DNA from: Pararge aegeria
Lineage: Eukaryota > Arthropoda > Insecta > Lepidoptera > Nymphalidae
Assembly: GCF_905163445.1 (NCBI RefSeq)
Contig: NC_053183.1
Span: 1,798,001 to 1,862,000 of the forward strand
Direction of reading: 5' to 3'
Length of the DNA: 64,000 nt
Shown: positions 1-10,218 of the stretch, in pieces
Layout of the letters: each line of letters starts with the position of its first letter
Numbering within the stretch: position 1 is the stretch's first letter
The notes under the pieces: generated by a model
Seen by the model: the letters and a program-made list of their open reading frames with translations, nothing else
Told to the model about the DNA's origin: nothing
Databases searched by the model: none
Made by a program: the position numbers and the translations under genes

Positions 1-113
1 GGTAGAGTCTGCCTTCCGAACCGGTGGTAGAGTCACCACAAACAGACAGACTTGACGTTTCAAAAGTGCTTATATTAGGCCTACTTGAAATAAATTAATT
101 CTGAATTTTGAAG
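1..113 (+). repeat. CR1-like LINE 3' end fragment (family A)
   Basis: This is the 3' tail of a family seen again at 13385-13772, 29880-30930, 37262-37540 (reverse) and 56450-56800. Shared marks are CTTCCGAACCGGTGGTAGAG, then GACTTGACGTTTCAAAAGTG, AGGCCTACTTGAAATAAAT and a final GAATTTTGAA. In longer copies the upstream part resembles the degraded C-terminus of a CR1-like reverse transcriptase. The copy is cut by the window edge. Confidence 0.6.
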
Positions 114-573
114 CCCTGTCGTGTATTAAGCGATGATATAGTACGCATTTTGATAATCACAGGTTTCATAATCGATGCCAAGATTAGGGATTTGATTGAA
201 TATAATTTTCGGAGTTACTTGTAACAGACTTGATGTTTTATAAGTAGGAATTACTTGAAACAAATGAATCTTGAATATTATATATTATTTATTAGCTACA
301 ACTGTGGCTTATCGCTAAAACTCCGAATGCCTACAATGTTTAAATCTTAGTTGTTAGCGATAACCTTTGTTAAACAGTTAAGCGAGAAATAATTAACCAC
401 ATAAAATAAACCGTGTTTAATTCTGACAGCACGCTTCAAAGTGTAAATAAAACATTATTAAATTTAATGTTTCCAACACTCTAAGTACCAAATATATCAA
501 TTTTAAATGTTTTTTTAGTTAATCACATGGCATTTACAGTACGTATAAAGCTTTATTTTATAAAAATAATTAT
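114..573. other. AT-rich stretch without a gene
   Basis: No coding signal is seen. A faint second copy of the family A tail lies at about 222-282 (CAGACTTGATGTTTTATAAG followed by ACTTGAAACAAATGAATCTTG). Confidence 0.5.
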
Positions 574-784
574 ATAAATAAATAAGTATACTAGAACAAT
601 ACACACATCGCCATCTAACCCCAGAGTAATACATCGCCATAACACAAGCGTAGCTTGGCACTAAAGTTACTGAATGAATAATTTATATATAATATACATA
701 AATATACACAGACATTTTCCAGTTGTGGGAATCGAACCCACGGCCTTGGACTCAGAAAGCAGGGTAGCTGCCACTGCGCCAATA
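574..784 (-). mobile_element. SINE family S1 (Metulj-like), reverse
   Basis: Read on the - strand this has a tRNA-like head with an A-box-like TTGGCGCAGTGG and a B box GGTTCGATTCC. It is followed by an AT-rich body and the conserved CAAGC-TACGCTT and TAGATGGCGATGTGT tail. The same unit occurs at 45142-45385, 52615-52852 and 55331-55597. The architecture is that of tRNA-derived lepidopteran SINEs; the Metulj name rests on recollection of that family. Confidence 0.7.
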
Positions 785-1404
785 GGACCTAAAAGACAAG
801 ATACGTAGTCACACCACACATAAACTTCTCGGGGTTCATTAAAAACGCGGCCTTACATCCAAATAGTTAATTCGGTGTTTTGTCACAATTCATCTGACGG
901 CATAATTTACTCCAACGTGATGACAATTTTCTTAATAAGGCCCCTCGTGTTTTGGAAGACGGTTACCAAGAAAACAAATTGAAATACTCTCTTACGTATC
1001 TAAATATTATCCCTTAGTTTATGTTTTGCACGGTCGCAACCAGGGAATCGTGTTCGAAAAACGAAACGACATAATTCATCTAGTTTTAGAGTCGTTAATG
1101 CATTGATGTATAGAGGGAGATGCCTCATGAATTGTGAATTGCATATAAATCAATAAAAGACAAAAAGTTCAATACCAACGAGAATCATAACGAGAGGTGA
1201 TGTTGCTTTTTAAAGTAATTTATTTATTTATTAGCGATTTTTACATAAGCTTTGTAATATGCATTAAATGTTCGAGCATACACAGTGTATGTAAAATCAT
1301 ATAAAAGTAAACACAACATGCATTTTCCGCAAAGATACTTTAGATCACTAAAATAACAATTTCATATTAACTGGATTTCTGAACTTCTTACAATTATTGG
1401 ATAG
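785..1404. other. AT-rich stretch, nothing recognised
   Basis: No coding region, RNA gene or repeat that recurs in the window was recognised on either strand. Confidence 0.4.
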
Positions 1405-1650
1405 ATTTGATAGATAGAAGCAGGCGTTACTTTGCGGAAATCTGTGATATATGAAAATTAAGCTTAATTTGCTATACTCCGCGAAAAGCAGGAGAATCTG
1501 TGTGGTGTAATTTAAATTTTCTTCAATCCTTATACTCCACACCGAACAGCAGCAGCATCTTCGGCAATGTACCCTCTACGCACGTTTCGCTCCGAAACCG
1601 CAGCATTCTCAGGAGATGTTGACTTTACAATGAATAATTGTTGTTCTTAC
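1405..1650 (+). repeat. Interspersed repeat family B
   Basis: Marks are GAAGCAGGCGTTACTTTGCG, GCGAAAAGCAGGAGAATCTG, CTTATACTCCACACC, GTACCCTCTACGCACGTTTC and GGAGATGTTGACTTTACAAT. Other copies lie at 4185-4345 (reverse), 27497-27604, 35780-35960 and, as a large inverted pair, 56085-56429. No protein domain or transposon class was recognised. Confidence 0.6.
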
Positions 1651-2079
1651 AATTATATCTTCATTGCTTTATATAATTCCAATTAGTAAACACACATTAA
1701 CAATTACAAGCTAACATTAATATTTACAATAAATATAAGCCGTCTAACTGTTCACTTATGGACATTGCACCCAAAATGCTGGCGCTATTGCCGCTTTGAA
1801 ATTCTAGACTTACCTGTTGTACTAAATAAGCGCCAGCTCTTGGATCACCAGACGTCCTAATTTACTTTGCTTATAATATGAAATTTAAAACACACAGAAT
1901 ATTCTTAAATGGACTAAAAACAAGCAATAACCTTTATTAATTTGGTCAACGCAAAAAAAATTAAGCTCTATACACAAACGGCCAATCACCGTTGAGCTTT
2001 TAAACAAGGTAGATTAGTTAAAATGTCCTCACTAATTAAAATGTTTCGATGATCGAAAGCGATTAAACTATTGCGAACT
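1651..2079. other. Intergenic DNA upstream of the SVWC gene
   Basis: AT-rich; no repeat or coding signal recognised. It would hold distal regulatory DNA of the gene starting at 2175. Confidence 0.4.
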
Positions 2080-2118
2080 TATAAATCTTATAACTAGGGG
2101 TACTGATAACGAGGTCAG
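2080..2118 (+). promoter_or_regulatory. Candidate core promoter of the SVWC gene
   Basis: A TATAAAT box at 2080-2086 is followed about 30-35 bases later by GAGGTCAGAC, which contains the TCAG core of an arthropod initiator (2115-2118). The start codon is about 60 bases further on. The positions fit a TATA promoter, but this is inference from motif spacing only. Confidence 0.4.
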
Positions 2119-2174
2119 ACGGCCAAGTATAACGAAAGTAAGTACATAGAGATTAGTAACTATTTACATTTAAC

Positions 2175-2268
2175 ATGTTGAAGCAAACGGTTGTTTTCGT
2201 GACGTTGGTTTGCGTCGCCTACGCGGCCGTTGGGTTGGCCCCCCTGGAGGAGAAACCGAAGAAATTTG
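2175..2268 (+). CDS. SVWC gene exon 1 (signal peptide)
   Basis: Starts at ATG and ends after the first base of codon 32, followed by the donor GTGAGT at 2269. It encodes the signal peptide and a lysine/glutamate-rich mature N-terminus. Confidence 0.9.
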
Positions 2269-3884
2269 GTGAGTCCCTGTTATTTTCAATCACTAATGCA
2301 CTCGAAATCCCCTAGACATAATCAGTCACATAAAAAAATTAGCAGAATTAAAAGCACGTATGTTGATAATGTATGTGCATAGAGTAATATCTACTGAAAT
2401 AAAAAGTAACCTTCATTACCCGTTGTTTAATCCTCAACCTGCCTGTAAATGTCCCCTCTAAATTGATGCAGACGTTTTGGAGATTAACCTAAACTAACAG
2501 ACGGACCGACAGACTAGACAAAAATTTAAAAATATTTTTTTGTTTAAAAGGACGTTAGGTTTCTTATTATTGTAAAAACACTGATATTTTGATATTATAT
2601 AAATACCCTTAATTTTTTTTTTCCAAATAATTTCGGTAGGCATAGAAGATTTATAAATAGTACTTTCAATGATATTAGACATACGAGTATATTTCGATAT
2701 TAGAATTGTGTCAAGTCACACAATAACAAGAACAAGCGTTCAATAAAAAGTTATAACAATATTTGTTTTTATATATTTTTCTTTCTTCTTCGAAGGATTC
2801 TTTATTTTTCTTTTTTTTAGCGGAGATCGAAGGATGCTACATTGCAGAGCTCGATACAGTAATACCGTTTGGTAAATCGGCGCCCTCGAAGAGTTCTTGT
2901 ATGGAATACAGCTGCGGGAAAACATTGGTGCAGTTTGTCTCGTAAGTAAACCAAAGTGTGGATTACGATGTAAAAAAGGCTCCGAAAGTAAATAATAATA
3001 TAATATTGCAATAATATAATATTATTATTTTAATTGCTTAACAAACGCACATAAATTAGAAAAGCTTAGATGCGTGTCGGGATGTGAACTCGGCCCACCG
3101 AAAGTGAAACCGAAGTCGTAACCACTGAACTATCACCGTTTATGATATTGTGAAACATTCATACACCAACTGCACACTTCTTGCATTGTTAAAAAGGCTT
3201 CACTCGTGTGCCTAGCCTAATATGACTGATGTATTCTATCTTTGCACTGAAAGATCGAGCGCAGTAAGGACAAATGAAGGTACCTTCAACATAATTATAC
3301 ATTATGTTGGAGTGTGGTTTTATTTTAAGATGGACGCGTTTAAAATCGAGTTCACTCATCTGATTTTCACATCATGAGTTGCACAGGGGCAGGGCGTCTC
3401 CATTTTGTTCTTCTCTGAGTTTTCCCAACTTTAGGTAGCGATTTTGCCACTCTTCATATTTCTTTACAGAACTTCTCTTAATTTGGGGAACTGACCGCCC
3501 TGTTTTCGCTCTTGAGTTATGAGTAAAAGATGCGTTAGTAATTAAAATATCACTTGCTTCAACGGTGAAGGAAAACATCGTGAGGAAACCTGCATGCCAG
3601 AGAGTTTTCCATAATGTTCCCAAAGGCGTGTGGAGTCCACCAATTCGCACTGGGCCTAAACAATTCTCATTGTGCGAAGAGACCCATGGACTGTACTGGG
3701 CCGGTTATGGGTTGATATGAGAGAGAGAGAGAGAGAGAGTAAAAAACGCGAGCAAGAAGAAGTAAAAGTTATATTTTTCAGATGCGGGGCAATTGCTGCT
3801 GCACCACCTTGCTACGTGGTGGAGGATAAGACCAAACCCTACCCTGCTTGCTGTCGTACTATACGGTGTGATAACAGACACTAA
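2175..3884 (+). CDS. Small secreted single-domain von Willebrand factor C protein (SVWC, Vago-like); three exons
   Basis: Exons 2175-2268, 2821-2941 and 3782-3884 join in phase (introns in phase 1 and phase 2, all GT-AG) into 105 residues ending in TAA. Residues 1 to about 18 form a signal peptide (MLKQTVVFVTLVCVAYAAVG), so the product should be secreted. The mature part has exactly eight cysteines, at 37, 58, 63, 73, 82, 95, 96 and 101. The adjacent pair in PYPACC and the closing CD are typical of the SVWC domain, a shortened vWF-C module common in arthropods. Family members are induced by infection, virus or nutritional stress, and Vago acts as a secreted antiviral signal in flies and mosquitoes. 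Which role this protein has cannot be told from sequence. The first ATG was chosen because it opens the signal peptide. Both introns are short (552 and 840 bp); the second contains SINE fragments. Confidence 0.9.
2821..2941 (+). CDS. SVWC gene exon 2
   Basis: Preceded by a long pyrimidine tract ending in TTTTTTAG and followed by the donor GTAAGT at 2942. Carries cysteines 37, 58 and 63. Confidence 0.9.
3050..3147 (-). repeat. SINE family S2 head fragment, reverse, in SVWC intron 2
   Basis: Reverse complement of the tRNA-like head and following segment of S2: AAACGCACATAAATTAGAAAAG, then CGAACTCGG-like and CTATCACCG. Compare 16735-17031. Confidence 0.55.
3536..3714 (+). repeat. SINE family S2, 3' part, in SVWC intron 2
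   Basis: Contains AATTAAAATATCACTTGCTT, GAAACCTGCATGCC, GTGTGGAGTCCACCAATTCG and GGGCCGGTTATGGGTTGATA, ending in a GA microsatellite where other copies end in ATGATG. Confidence 0.7.
3718..3740 (+). repeat. (GA)n microsatellite
   Basis: An uninterrupted GA run directly at the 3' end of the S2 copy, 40 bases upstream of the exon 3 acceptor. Confidence 0.85.
3782..3884 (+). CDS. SVWC gene exon 3 and stop
   Basis: Acceptor TTTTTCAG ends at 3781. The exon carries the last five cysteines, including the CC pair, and ends with TAA at 3882-3884. Confidence 0.9.
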
Positions 3885-3984
3885 TCCAGATCCATGTTAT
3901 TAGTGTAGGCCTTGGATCATTATGGTATACGTTATGGATCGTTATTTAAGCAAACTAGTGCCGTATTTTAGTTTTTTTCTTGTG

Positions 3985-4126
3985 GGAGGCTTTGGCCGTG
4001 GGTAGTTATCAACTGACCGACAACGGCGTGCCGCTAAGCGATGACTACCATACATCCTAATAGGTTAGCCCGCTACGATTTAAGACTGTCAGATTGCAGT
4101 CAAGTGCTAACTTATAGTGGAATAAA
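3985..4126 (+). repeat. SINE family S3, 3' end, in the SVWC 3' UTR
   Basis: Contains GTGGGAGGCTTTGGCCGTGG, GACAACGGCGTGCCGCTAAG and GCAGTCAAGTGCTAACTTAT ending in AATAAAAAA. These match the 3' half of the fuller S3 copy at 60755-61082. It lies 100-240 bases after the SVWC stop codon. Confidence 0.65.
4121..4126 (+). terminator. Candidate poly(A) signal of the SVWC gene
   Basis: AATAAA, the first such hexamer after the stop at 3884. It is the A-rich tail of the S3 SINE copy, so the gene may use a transposon-derived polyadenylation signal. Confidence 0.45.
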
Positions 4127-4184
4127 AAAGTTAACTTCTATGAAAATGAAGCCTAATATGCTATTAGTCTAATTTTCAAAGTCA

Positions 4185-4345
4185 ACATCTGAGGATGCGG
4201 TATCGGAGCGAAACTTGCGTAGAGGGTACATTGCCGAAGATCTGCTTGGTGTGGAGTATAAAGATGGAAGAAATTATAAATTACACCATACAGATTCTCC
4301 TGCTTTTCGCGGGGTATAGTAAAATAAGCTTCATTTTCAATGTGT
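4185..4345 (-). repeat. Interspersed repeat family B, reverse
   Basis: Reverse copy with GCGTAGAGGGTACATTGCCG and CAGATTCTCCTGCTTTTCGC; compare 1405-1650. Confidence 0.6.
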
Positions 4346-4821
4346 GTAATAAATTATACATGCAATGAAAAACTACAAGTTACTGGTTGTTTAAAAATAC
4401 AATAATACCAACAATTTTTTGATGTAAGCAGTACTTTTGTGCATGTATGAAGTGGCCCAACGGCTTAGTACCCAATTTTCAAGCAGCCTTTTATTTTATC
4501 CGACTTAAGTAACCAAACGCTCTTTTCACTCACCGTCTTAGCTAACGATCCAAATCGTAAAGCATCTATGAACCTAATACACAATTAGAGTAAGCTGTAT
4601 GACAAAAGATACTATAAATAAGACTTTTTTACATAAACAGTCCTGTTTACCATAACCACTTAAATATCTATGTATATTCTTTTATCTGCGAGATAACCTT
4701 TGTAATGATAAAGTAACCAATTCTACCTTACTACTTATTGTTTTTTTTGTTATTATTTCTGTTATCATCATCATTCATATCATATCATCACCTTTCATCA
4801 TAATAATATAAACATATACGG
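4346..4821. other. AT-rich stretch, nothing recognised
   Basis: Only a short irregular CAT/ATC-rich run near 4760-4800 stands out. Confidence 0.4.
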
Positions 4822-5030
4822 ACCTCTATGGCGAAACGGTGGGCACTGTAAATCCAAGTGCGAGGTCCTAGGATCGTTTCCGGCAGGGGAAATTTAGGAA
4901 TATAATTTTAGAATTTTCACGGATCTGGTCTGATGGGAGGCTAGTTACCAACCTACTGATGAAGACGTGCTGCTAAGCGATTAAGTTTTCCGGTACGATA
5001 TCGTGAGGTTAAACGATTGAGAATATGGGT
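4822..5030 (+). mobile_element. SINE family S3, 5' part
   Basis: tRNA-like head GGACCTCTATGGCGAAACGG and GGATCGTTTCC (degraded B box), then GGTCTGATGGGAGGCTAGTT and GACGTGCTGCTAAGCGATT. It is truncated before the usual 3' end. Confidence 0.55.
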
Positions 5031-5039
5031 TTAACATAA

Positions 5040-5210
5040 CTGAATGAAATGAATGAATGAATGAAATGAAATACACTTTATTGTACAACAAATTAAAAAA
5101 AACAAGCATTAGAAAAAAAACAATTAAAATAAAGGAAAAAAGGTACAATAGGCGGCCTTATCGCTTAAAAGCGATCTCTAACTGCCATACCGGAAACAAG
5201 TTAGACCCTC
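5040..5210 (-). repeat. LINE-type 3' end, reverse
   Basis: Read in reverse it ends with AATAAAGTGTATTTCATTTC and a CATT-rich tail, preceded by the palindromic block ATAGGCGGCCTTATCGCTT. Related sequence is at 22740-23110. The class is not determined. Confidence 0.35.
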
Positions 5211-6162
5211 TTATGTCAGACTCAGTGGCGTGCATCTCATAGATGCAAATAAGCAGTGCATACCCTGACCTCAGGGCCTCTCAGACCATAAGGACGACTT
5301 AAAATTTAAAGATTGAAAAAAAAATAAACAATTTATAGAAAACTATAAAAGCGCCATCTAGTTAAAACCAGCCGCACTTCTTTGTAAATCAATGGACAAG
5401 TCCCGTGTCATGGTTTAGAACTAAAATAGACAAACTGCATAATATTTCGACTATATTTTAATTTTGAGTTGTAAACAGTATCCCTAAATAAAAAGTAACG
5501 CTTTAAATATAATTTAAATCTCATAAAATTAGCTGGGGTTTTCACGATTAAGTATCCATTGCCGGGCAAATCGTTTATGCGTCGCTCGAATTAATGCGCC
5601 GCGCCGCCGCGGTCTCCATAGAAGCACGGCGATTGAATGCATCTGTCGTTACTTGTGTGCACCAGCACACATGGAAGTTCTGGTGTGTAGTGATATAATC
5701 GCGTGCGTGCTTACACAATATTTGGCTCTTTCTATGTGTGCGAGTTTTCCAGGTTTCCAGTATAGGGGTTTCGCTTGTGTGCAAATCTTAAAAGCACTGC
5801 TTACGGAAATTTGAAATCCAAATGTATGCTTTGTTTTTTTATAAGCACAAGTAATTTGCTTTGTTTGTTATTGTTTAAAACGGCAATAATTCTTTTTTGT
5901 AGTTAAAAAATTTATCAATGAATTTTATTACATTCAAGGTCTTTAGAAATTTATAAGTACCTAATTTGTTCAAAAAGTATATTAAAATAACCAAATTAAA
6001 AGTTGCCGAATTATGTTAAATAAATTATTAACGTATACCAGGTGCCATTGGTAACTGATGAAGTAATATTCTTCAAATGACAACTTTTAATAGCATTTGT
6101 GTACTAAAAAAATATTACGGACATATTTTGACTATGATATTCTCATTATCGCTGGCGATCGC

Positions 6163-6199
6163 TGAATATAAGTTGTTCTGTCATAACAACTTATATTCA
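6163..6199. repeat. Perfect hairpin, 15-bp arms
   Basis: TGAATATAAGTTGTT (6163-6177) pairs perfectly with AACAACTTATATTCA (6185-6199) across the loop CTGTCAT. It lies inside the outer hAT-type element. Confidence 0.9.
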
Positions 6200-6838
6200 C
6201 CGAATTAGAATTAATTACTGTGTTTTCGTTTGCTGTACGGTTGTTTGTAAATAGTTACAATTATTATTGTTAACATTAACCTTTGTGACAGTGTATTGTT
6301 TGTAAATGATTGTGAGGAATATTCTTAGTGTAAGAAAGTTCTTATATTCGGCGTGTGATCTGATGGTTCAGTGTGCTTGGAAAATGTAGGTAAGTTTAGA
6401 GCTAATTCTTAACTAACGTTTAATTGAGATTATTCGTAAAGGAAGGAATGCACCTACAAGGAGCGGCACGTAAAAAGAGCTCTGACTGACTTACAGAAAC
6501 AGGCGAATAGCAGTGATCAATGTTTTGTTTCATTATTTATTTATAATAATACCTATGCTTGTTTATTGTTTACACTAAAAAACATTATTTAATGTAATTG
6601 CCGCAATGGCAGACAATTTTAAAAACTCGCTAGTCGGTCGTCTCAGAGCTTACTATACCTACTGGAAATAGGAGATGATGAGAAGATCTACATGGGTATC
6701 ACAAACAATGTTAGCTTAGGTACCTACTCACAAATAAAATTATACAGTAACATCAAAATAGCATGTTCAGTACCTATTTTTTTTTATGCATACCCTGACC
6801 TAGTGTTGCCCAAATGCAAGAACAAGACGAGACTTAGC

Positions 6839-6955
6839 CAGTCTTGGTCTTGGTCTTGCGCCAATACACCTGGTCTTGGTCTTGGTTTTGGTCTTGCGCT
6901 CCCAGTCTTGGTCTTGGTCTTGGTCTTGCAGCAAGAGTCTTGCAAGTCTTGCAAT
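6839..6955 (+). repeat. Left subterminal GTCTTG array of the hAT
   Basis: About a dozen near-copies of the hexamer GTCTTG, mainly as GTCTTGGTCTTGGTCTTG, 40 bases inside the left terminal repeat. In hAT elements such subterminal repeats bind the transposase; that role is inferred here. Confidence 0.75.
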
Positions 6956-7378
6956 TACCTATTAGTCTATTACTATTTATTAAAGTTTACTTTAAATCTT
7001 AGAAAAACGTATTAGAATTGGAACATTGTGAGCTTGAATTAACATAGCCATAGTAAAGATCAAGCAGATTAATAAATAACTGAAGATTTGATAAGAAATT
7101 CGAAAAATCAACTGACCTATATGTCGTTTTCCATGGAAGTAACTGTTTCTTAATAAACATTTATGATTTATAAGCTTACATTTGCTAAAACATGTAAAAA
7201 AACAAATTAATTACAATAACTTGACTGTATTTTAAAGAACAATACTTATCTGTCTAGAAAGAGATTGAACCCTCAACTTATAAGAAATTTAATAAAAGAG
7301 TTTTACGATTTATCATTTATTTGAATAAAAAATAAAATACAACACAAATCAACAGCTTTATCATTAGGTTATGATACT

Positions 7379-9085
7379 TTATATCAATTCTTCTGACCAA
7401 GAATTAATACAAAGTAACCATCTGGCTGACTCATCACTTAACCTATTTCTATGTTTTCTAATTACTAATGATGCTTTAGAAAATAACCTCTCAGCAGGTA
7501 CTGAAGTTGCAGGTATTGAGAGAAAATCACGGGCCATTTTCGATAAAATCGGATACTCTGTCTCATGCGTCCTCCACCAATCTAAAATGTCTTCCGAGCT
7601 GGCAGTTCTTGGTTTTCTCAGGTACTCCTCCAACTCGTCTATCACTAAGCCTTGAAGACAAGATCCAGATGACGTCGAGGGACATTCATAGAGTTTATCA
7701 AAGTCTATTACGTCTTCATCTTCATCACATACTTTATTGTCTTTTTCTGGTAATTCCAGAGATTTGTTCAGTGAGTGTAGACTTTTATATTCTTCATAAA
7801 GTTCATTGAACTTGCGCAGACTTTCTGTTTTAAGTTGCTTCCCCCACATTGTCAGGTCAAAAGTCTGAGCCTTATGCCTTGGGTCTAAAATTAAAGAAGT
7901 ACAATAAATCCAGTTGCTCTTCTTGTAATGTTTAAGCATTTTGTCTCGAGCTGCTTGGAAAGCTAGAATGAGCCTTTCATCCACTTCAGATCGATTAGGT
8001 TTCTCATCTAACTGTTTTACGATGGATTCAATTTTATCTAGCAGGAGATTAAATGATACAATGACTAGCGGTAACGTAACATATTTGTCTCCACCAAGTT
8101 TTGTACTTAAAAGTTTAAAGTTTATTAGAAATTTATGTAATTTTTCGAGTACCTGCCATTCATTAGCTGTGATTTGAAAATCATTCAATTCGGTGACAGA
8201 ACTGCACAATATGTCAATGCCCGCTCTCACTTTTAAACCAAATCCAATCATATCATGTGTGGAATTCCATCTCGTTGGACAGTCAAGAATGGCATTTAGA
8301 TTTGATGGCACGCCAGCTGCTTCACAAGCAGACTGAAACTTCTTCTTCACTATCTCACTTCTTTTTATTTTACTGGAAATACTGCGTAACTTTGTTACAG
8401 ATGTACGCGAGTCAGCAATATTTGGTGCAGATTCTTCATCTTCCTCATCCTCAGTTTCGTCTGCATAGTCTTCGTACTGCTGATCTTGCGCGTTAGTGTC
8501 AGACTCACAGTGTAATGCTAATAAATCTTGTACACCAAGGTTTAAAATGTGAGCAAAGCACCGGAAATGTTGATTGTCTGAATCAAAGTGTGGCGGCAGC
8601 TGTTTGCCCAGTTCATACATAAATTTGGTATTTGCAGTTGCGTTGTCGACCGTGATACCTTGTATTTTATCAATTATGCCATATTCCAATAAACATTCTT
8701 GGAAAATCGTTGCAATATCTTCCCCAGTATGTCGACCGCGTGATGGTATAAAATCAAGAACTACAGATCGATACTTCCATTCGTTGTCTATATAATGAAT
8801 AGTAACCCCGTAGTAACTCCTACCAGCAATTGACGTCCACCCATCAATGGTAAACGACATTTTAGATGATAATGGTTGAAGTCGTTCCTTGAGATTCAAT
8901 TGGAGCTCTTCAAATCGCTCTTTGACTTTCCTTCTAAGTGTAGACCTTTTAGGAAACACCATATTAGGGCAAATACGTCGAAAATATACTTGTGTAGCTT
9001 CGTCATCGAAAAATGAGAAGGGAAGATATTTTTTCACCACCCAATCAACTGTAGCTGTCGTGATGTTGTCACTGCTGTTTTCCGA
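7379..9085 (-). CDS. hAT transposase exon 2 (catalytic and hATC domains)
   Basis: Begins right after the acceptor TTTGTTTCAG and is open to its stop at 7379, 568 codons without a break. An in-frame ATG lies just inside the intron (9092-9094), but the splice acceptor fits better than initiation there. Confidence 0.9.
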   Translation of the reverse strand, partial: SENSSDNITTATVDWVVKKYLPFSFFDDEATQVYFRRICPNMVFPKRSTLRRKVKERFEELQLNLKERLQPLSSKMSFTIDGWTSIAGRSYYGVTIHYIDNEWKYRSVVLDFIPSRGRHTGEDIATIFQECLLEYGIIDKIQGITVDNATANTKFMYELGKQLPPHFDSDNQHFRCFAHILNLGVQDLLALHCESDTNAQDQQYEDYADETEDEEDEESAPNIADSRTSVTKLRSISSKIKRSEIVKKKFQSACEAAGVPSNLNAILDCPTRWNSTHDMIGFGLKVRAGIDILCSSVTELNDFQITANEWQVLEKLHKFLINFKLLSTKLGGDKYVTLPLVIVSFNLLLDKIESIVKQLDEKPNRSEVDERLILAFQAARDKMLKHYKKSNWIYCTSLILDPRHKAQTFDLTMWGKQLKTESLRKFNELYEEYKSLHSLNKSLELPEKDNKVCDEDEDVIDFDKLYECPSTSSGSCLQGLVIDELEEYLRKPRTASSEDILDWWRTHETEYPILSKMARDFLSIPATSVPAERLFSKASLVIRKHRNRLSDESARWLLCINSWSEELI

Positions 9086-9784
9086 CTGAAACAAAACAAT
9101 AAATCTTGTGTTATTATTTAAAACATACTAGGTTTGAGCGTATAAGAGGAGGAGGTTTGTTGTTGTTAAATCGAGAAAATCGTTAAATTGATATTTGTTA
9201 TATTAAGGTTGCACTGTACTGTAATTTACCAAAATAAAGTACTTAGTTGTTACTGGCCGATTAAATGAAAATATGGGTGTTTATAAAAAATATTTAAGAC
9301 GATAATTGCATACTTAATATGTCGCACCCCTAGATGAAAACACCACTAACTCAAAAATACTTACGTAAGTTAATGGCGTTTTTGAAAGTATCGCATGAAT
9401 AGCTACGCGGAGTTAAAATTCTTTTAACTGTTAAAAAAATATTCTTACCTGTCCACTTCTTCCAGCGGTTACTAAAAAGCTTGTGATATCTCCACTTAAT
9501 TTTGGTTTAACAGGAAGAAATATTTCTGATTCCTTTTTGTGGAAAGACATTAGATGTTTCCTTAAGCCTGAAGTGTTTCTGTTTTTCATTTTTATTTCAA
9601 TCTTTTTATGTTGGCACAATTTACACAAGGCAGTTTGGGATGCATGAATTATTTCGAAAAACTCCTCAAATTTGCTTTTGGGTCTTTTAGATCTGTGACT
9701 CAAACTCTCGTTACTCGGACTAGAATAATTTGAATCTTCGTCACTCATATTAAATTGTACACGTGATACGTTTTTAGAAAACAA
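7379..9784 (-). CDS. hAT transposase with BED zinc finger (two exons, 680 residues)
   Basis: Exon 1 is 9784-9449 and exon 2 is 9085-7379. The 363-bp intron has donor GTAAGA and acceptor TTTGTTTCAG, and joins in phase 0. Exon 1 carries a BED-type zinc finger: C54 and C57 (CKLC), H77 and H82. Exon 2 carries the RNase H-like hAT core: first aspartate D193 (TIDGWTS), second D259 (GITVDNATANTKF), the FRCFAHILNL motif near 288-291, and the R384-W385 motif CPTRWNSTH. An acidic linker and a C-terminal hATC dimerisation domain follow (SIPATSVPAERLFS). The enzyme should cut and paste the surrounding element. No stop or frameshift is present. A second in-frame Met at residue 13 is an alternative start. 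Confidence 0.93.
9449..9784 (-). CDS. hAT transposase exon 1 (BED zinc finger)
   Basis: 112 codons from ATG, ending in the codon CAG directly before the donor GTAAGA. It reads to a stop a few codons into the intron, as expected for a real splice site. Confidence 0.85.
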
Positions 9785-10080
9785 CGAGAATTAGTAAAAA
9801 CAATTATTAAGTTAGAATCGAAGCACAGCTCAATTGGAAATGACTGGAATTAAAATAATTCCTTCATTTATAGTACGTTTCCTTGCTTTTTACCGCGCCG
9901 CCTCGCCACGTGCCGGCTCTATGAAAAGGATGCCGCCGCAAATCGAACGATGCCGCGTGCGGCGTACAAACACACACTAAATATTACCTACTTGTACAGA
10001 CGCGACCCGTGAATAAAATATATGTAAAGAATTAGTGCCAATCACTATTCTTTACATATAAGTGAATGTTTTGGCGTGCA

Positions 10081-10218
10081 TCTATACTAATATTATAAAG
10101 CTGAAGAGTTCGTTTGTATGTTTGATGACAGAAGTTTTAAAATAAATAAATAAATCCTGAACGTCACTATACCTCCAAAGTTACTATTCCTCGTGGACGA
10201 AGTCGCGGGCACAGCTAG
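10081..10218 (+). mobile_element. Short non-autonomous Helitron inside the hAT
   Basis: Starts TCTATACTAATATTATAAAG and ends GTCGCGGGCACAGCTAG, with host A before and T after. That is the 5'-TC, 3'-CTAG, A-to-T insertion pattern of Helitrons. 138 bp, too small for any Rep-helicase. Confidence 0.7.

Noticed and set aside
6839..6955. GTCTTG array as a CRISPR-like or satellite array
   Set aside because: Units are 6 bp without spacers and the array is tied to the hAT ends.
7371..8795. Several + strand frames at 7371-9089
   Set aside because: They are shadows of the hAT transposase exon 2 on the - strand.
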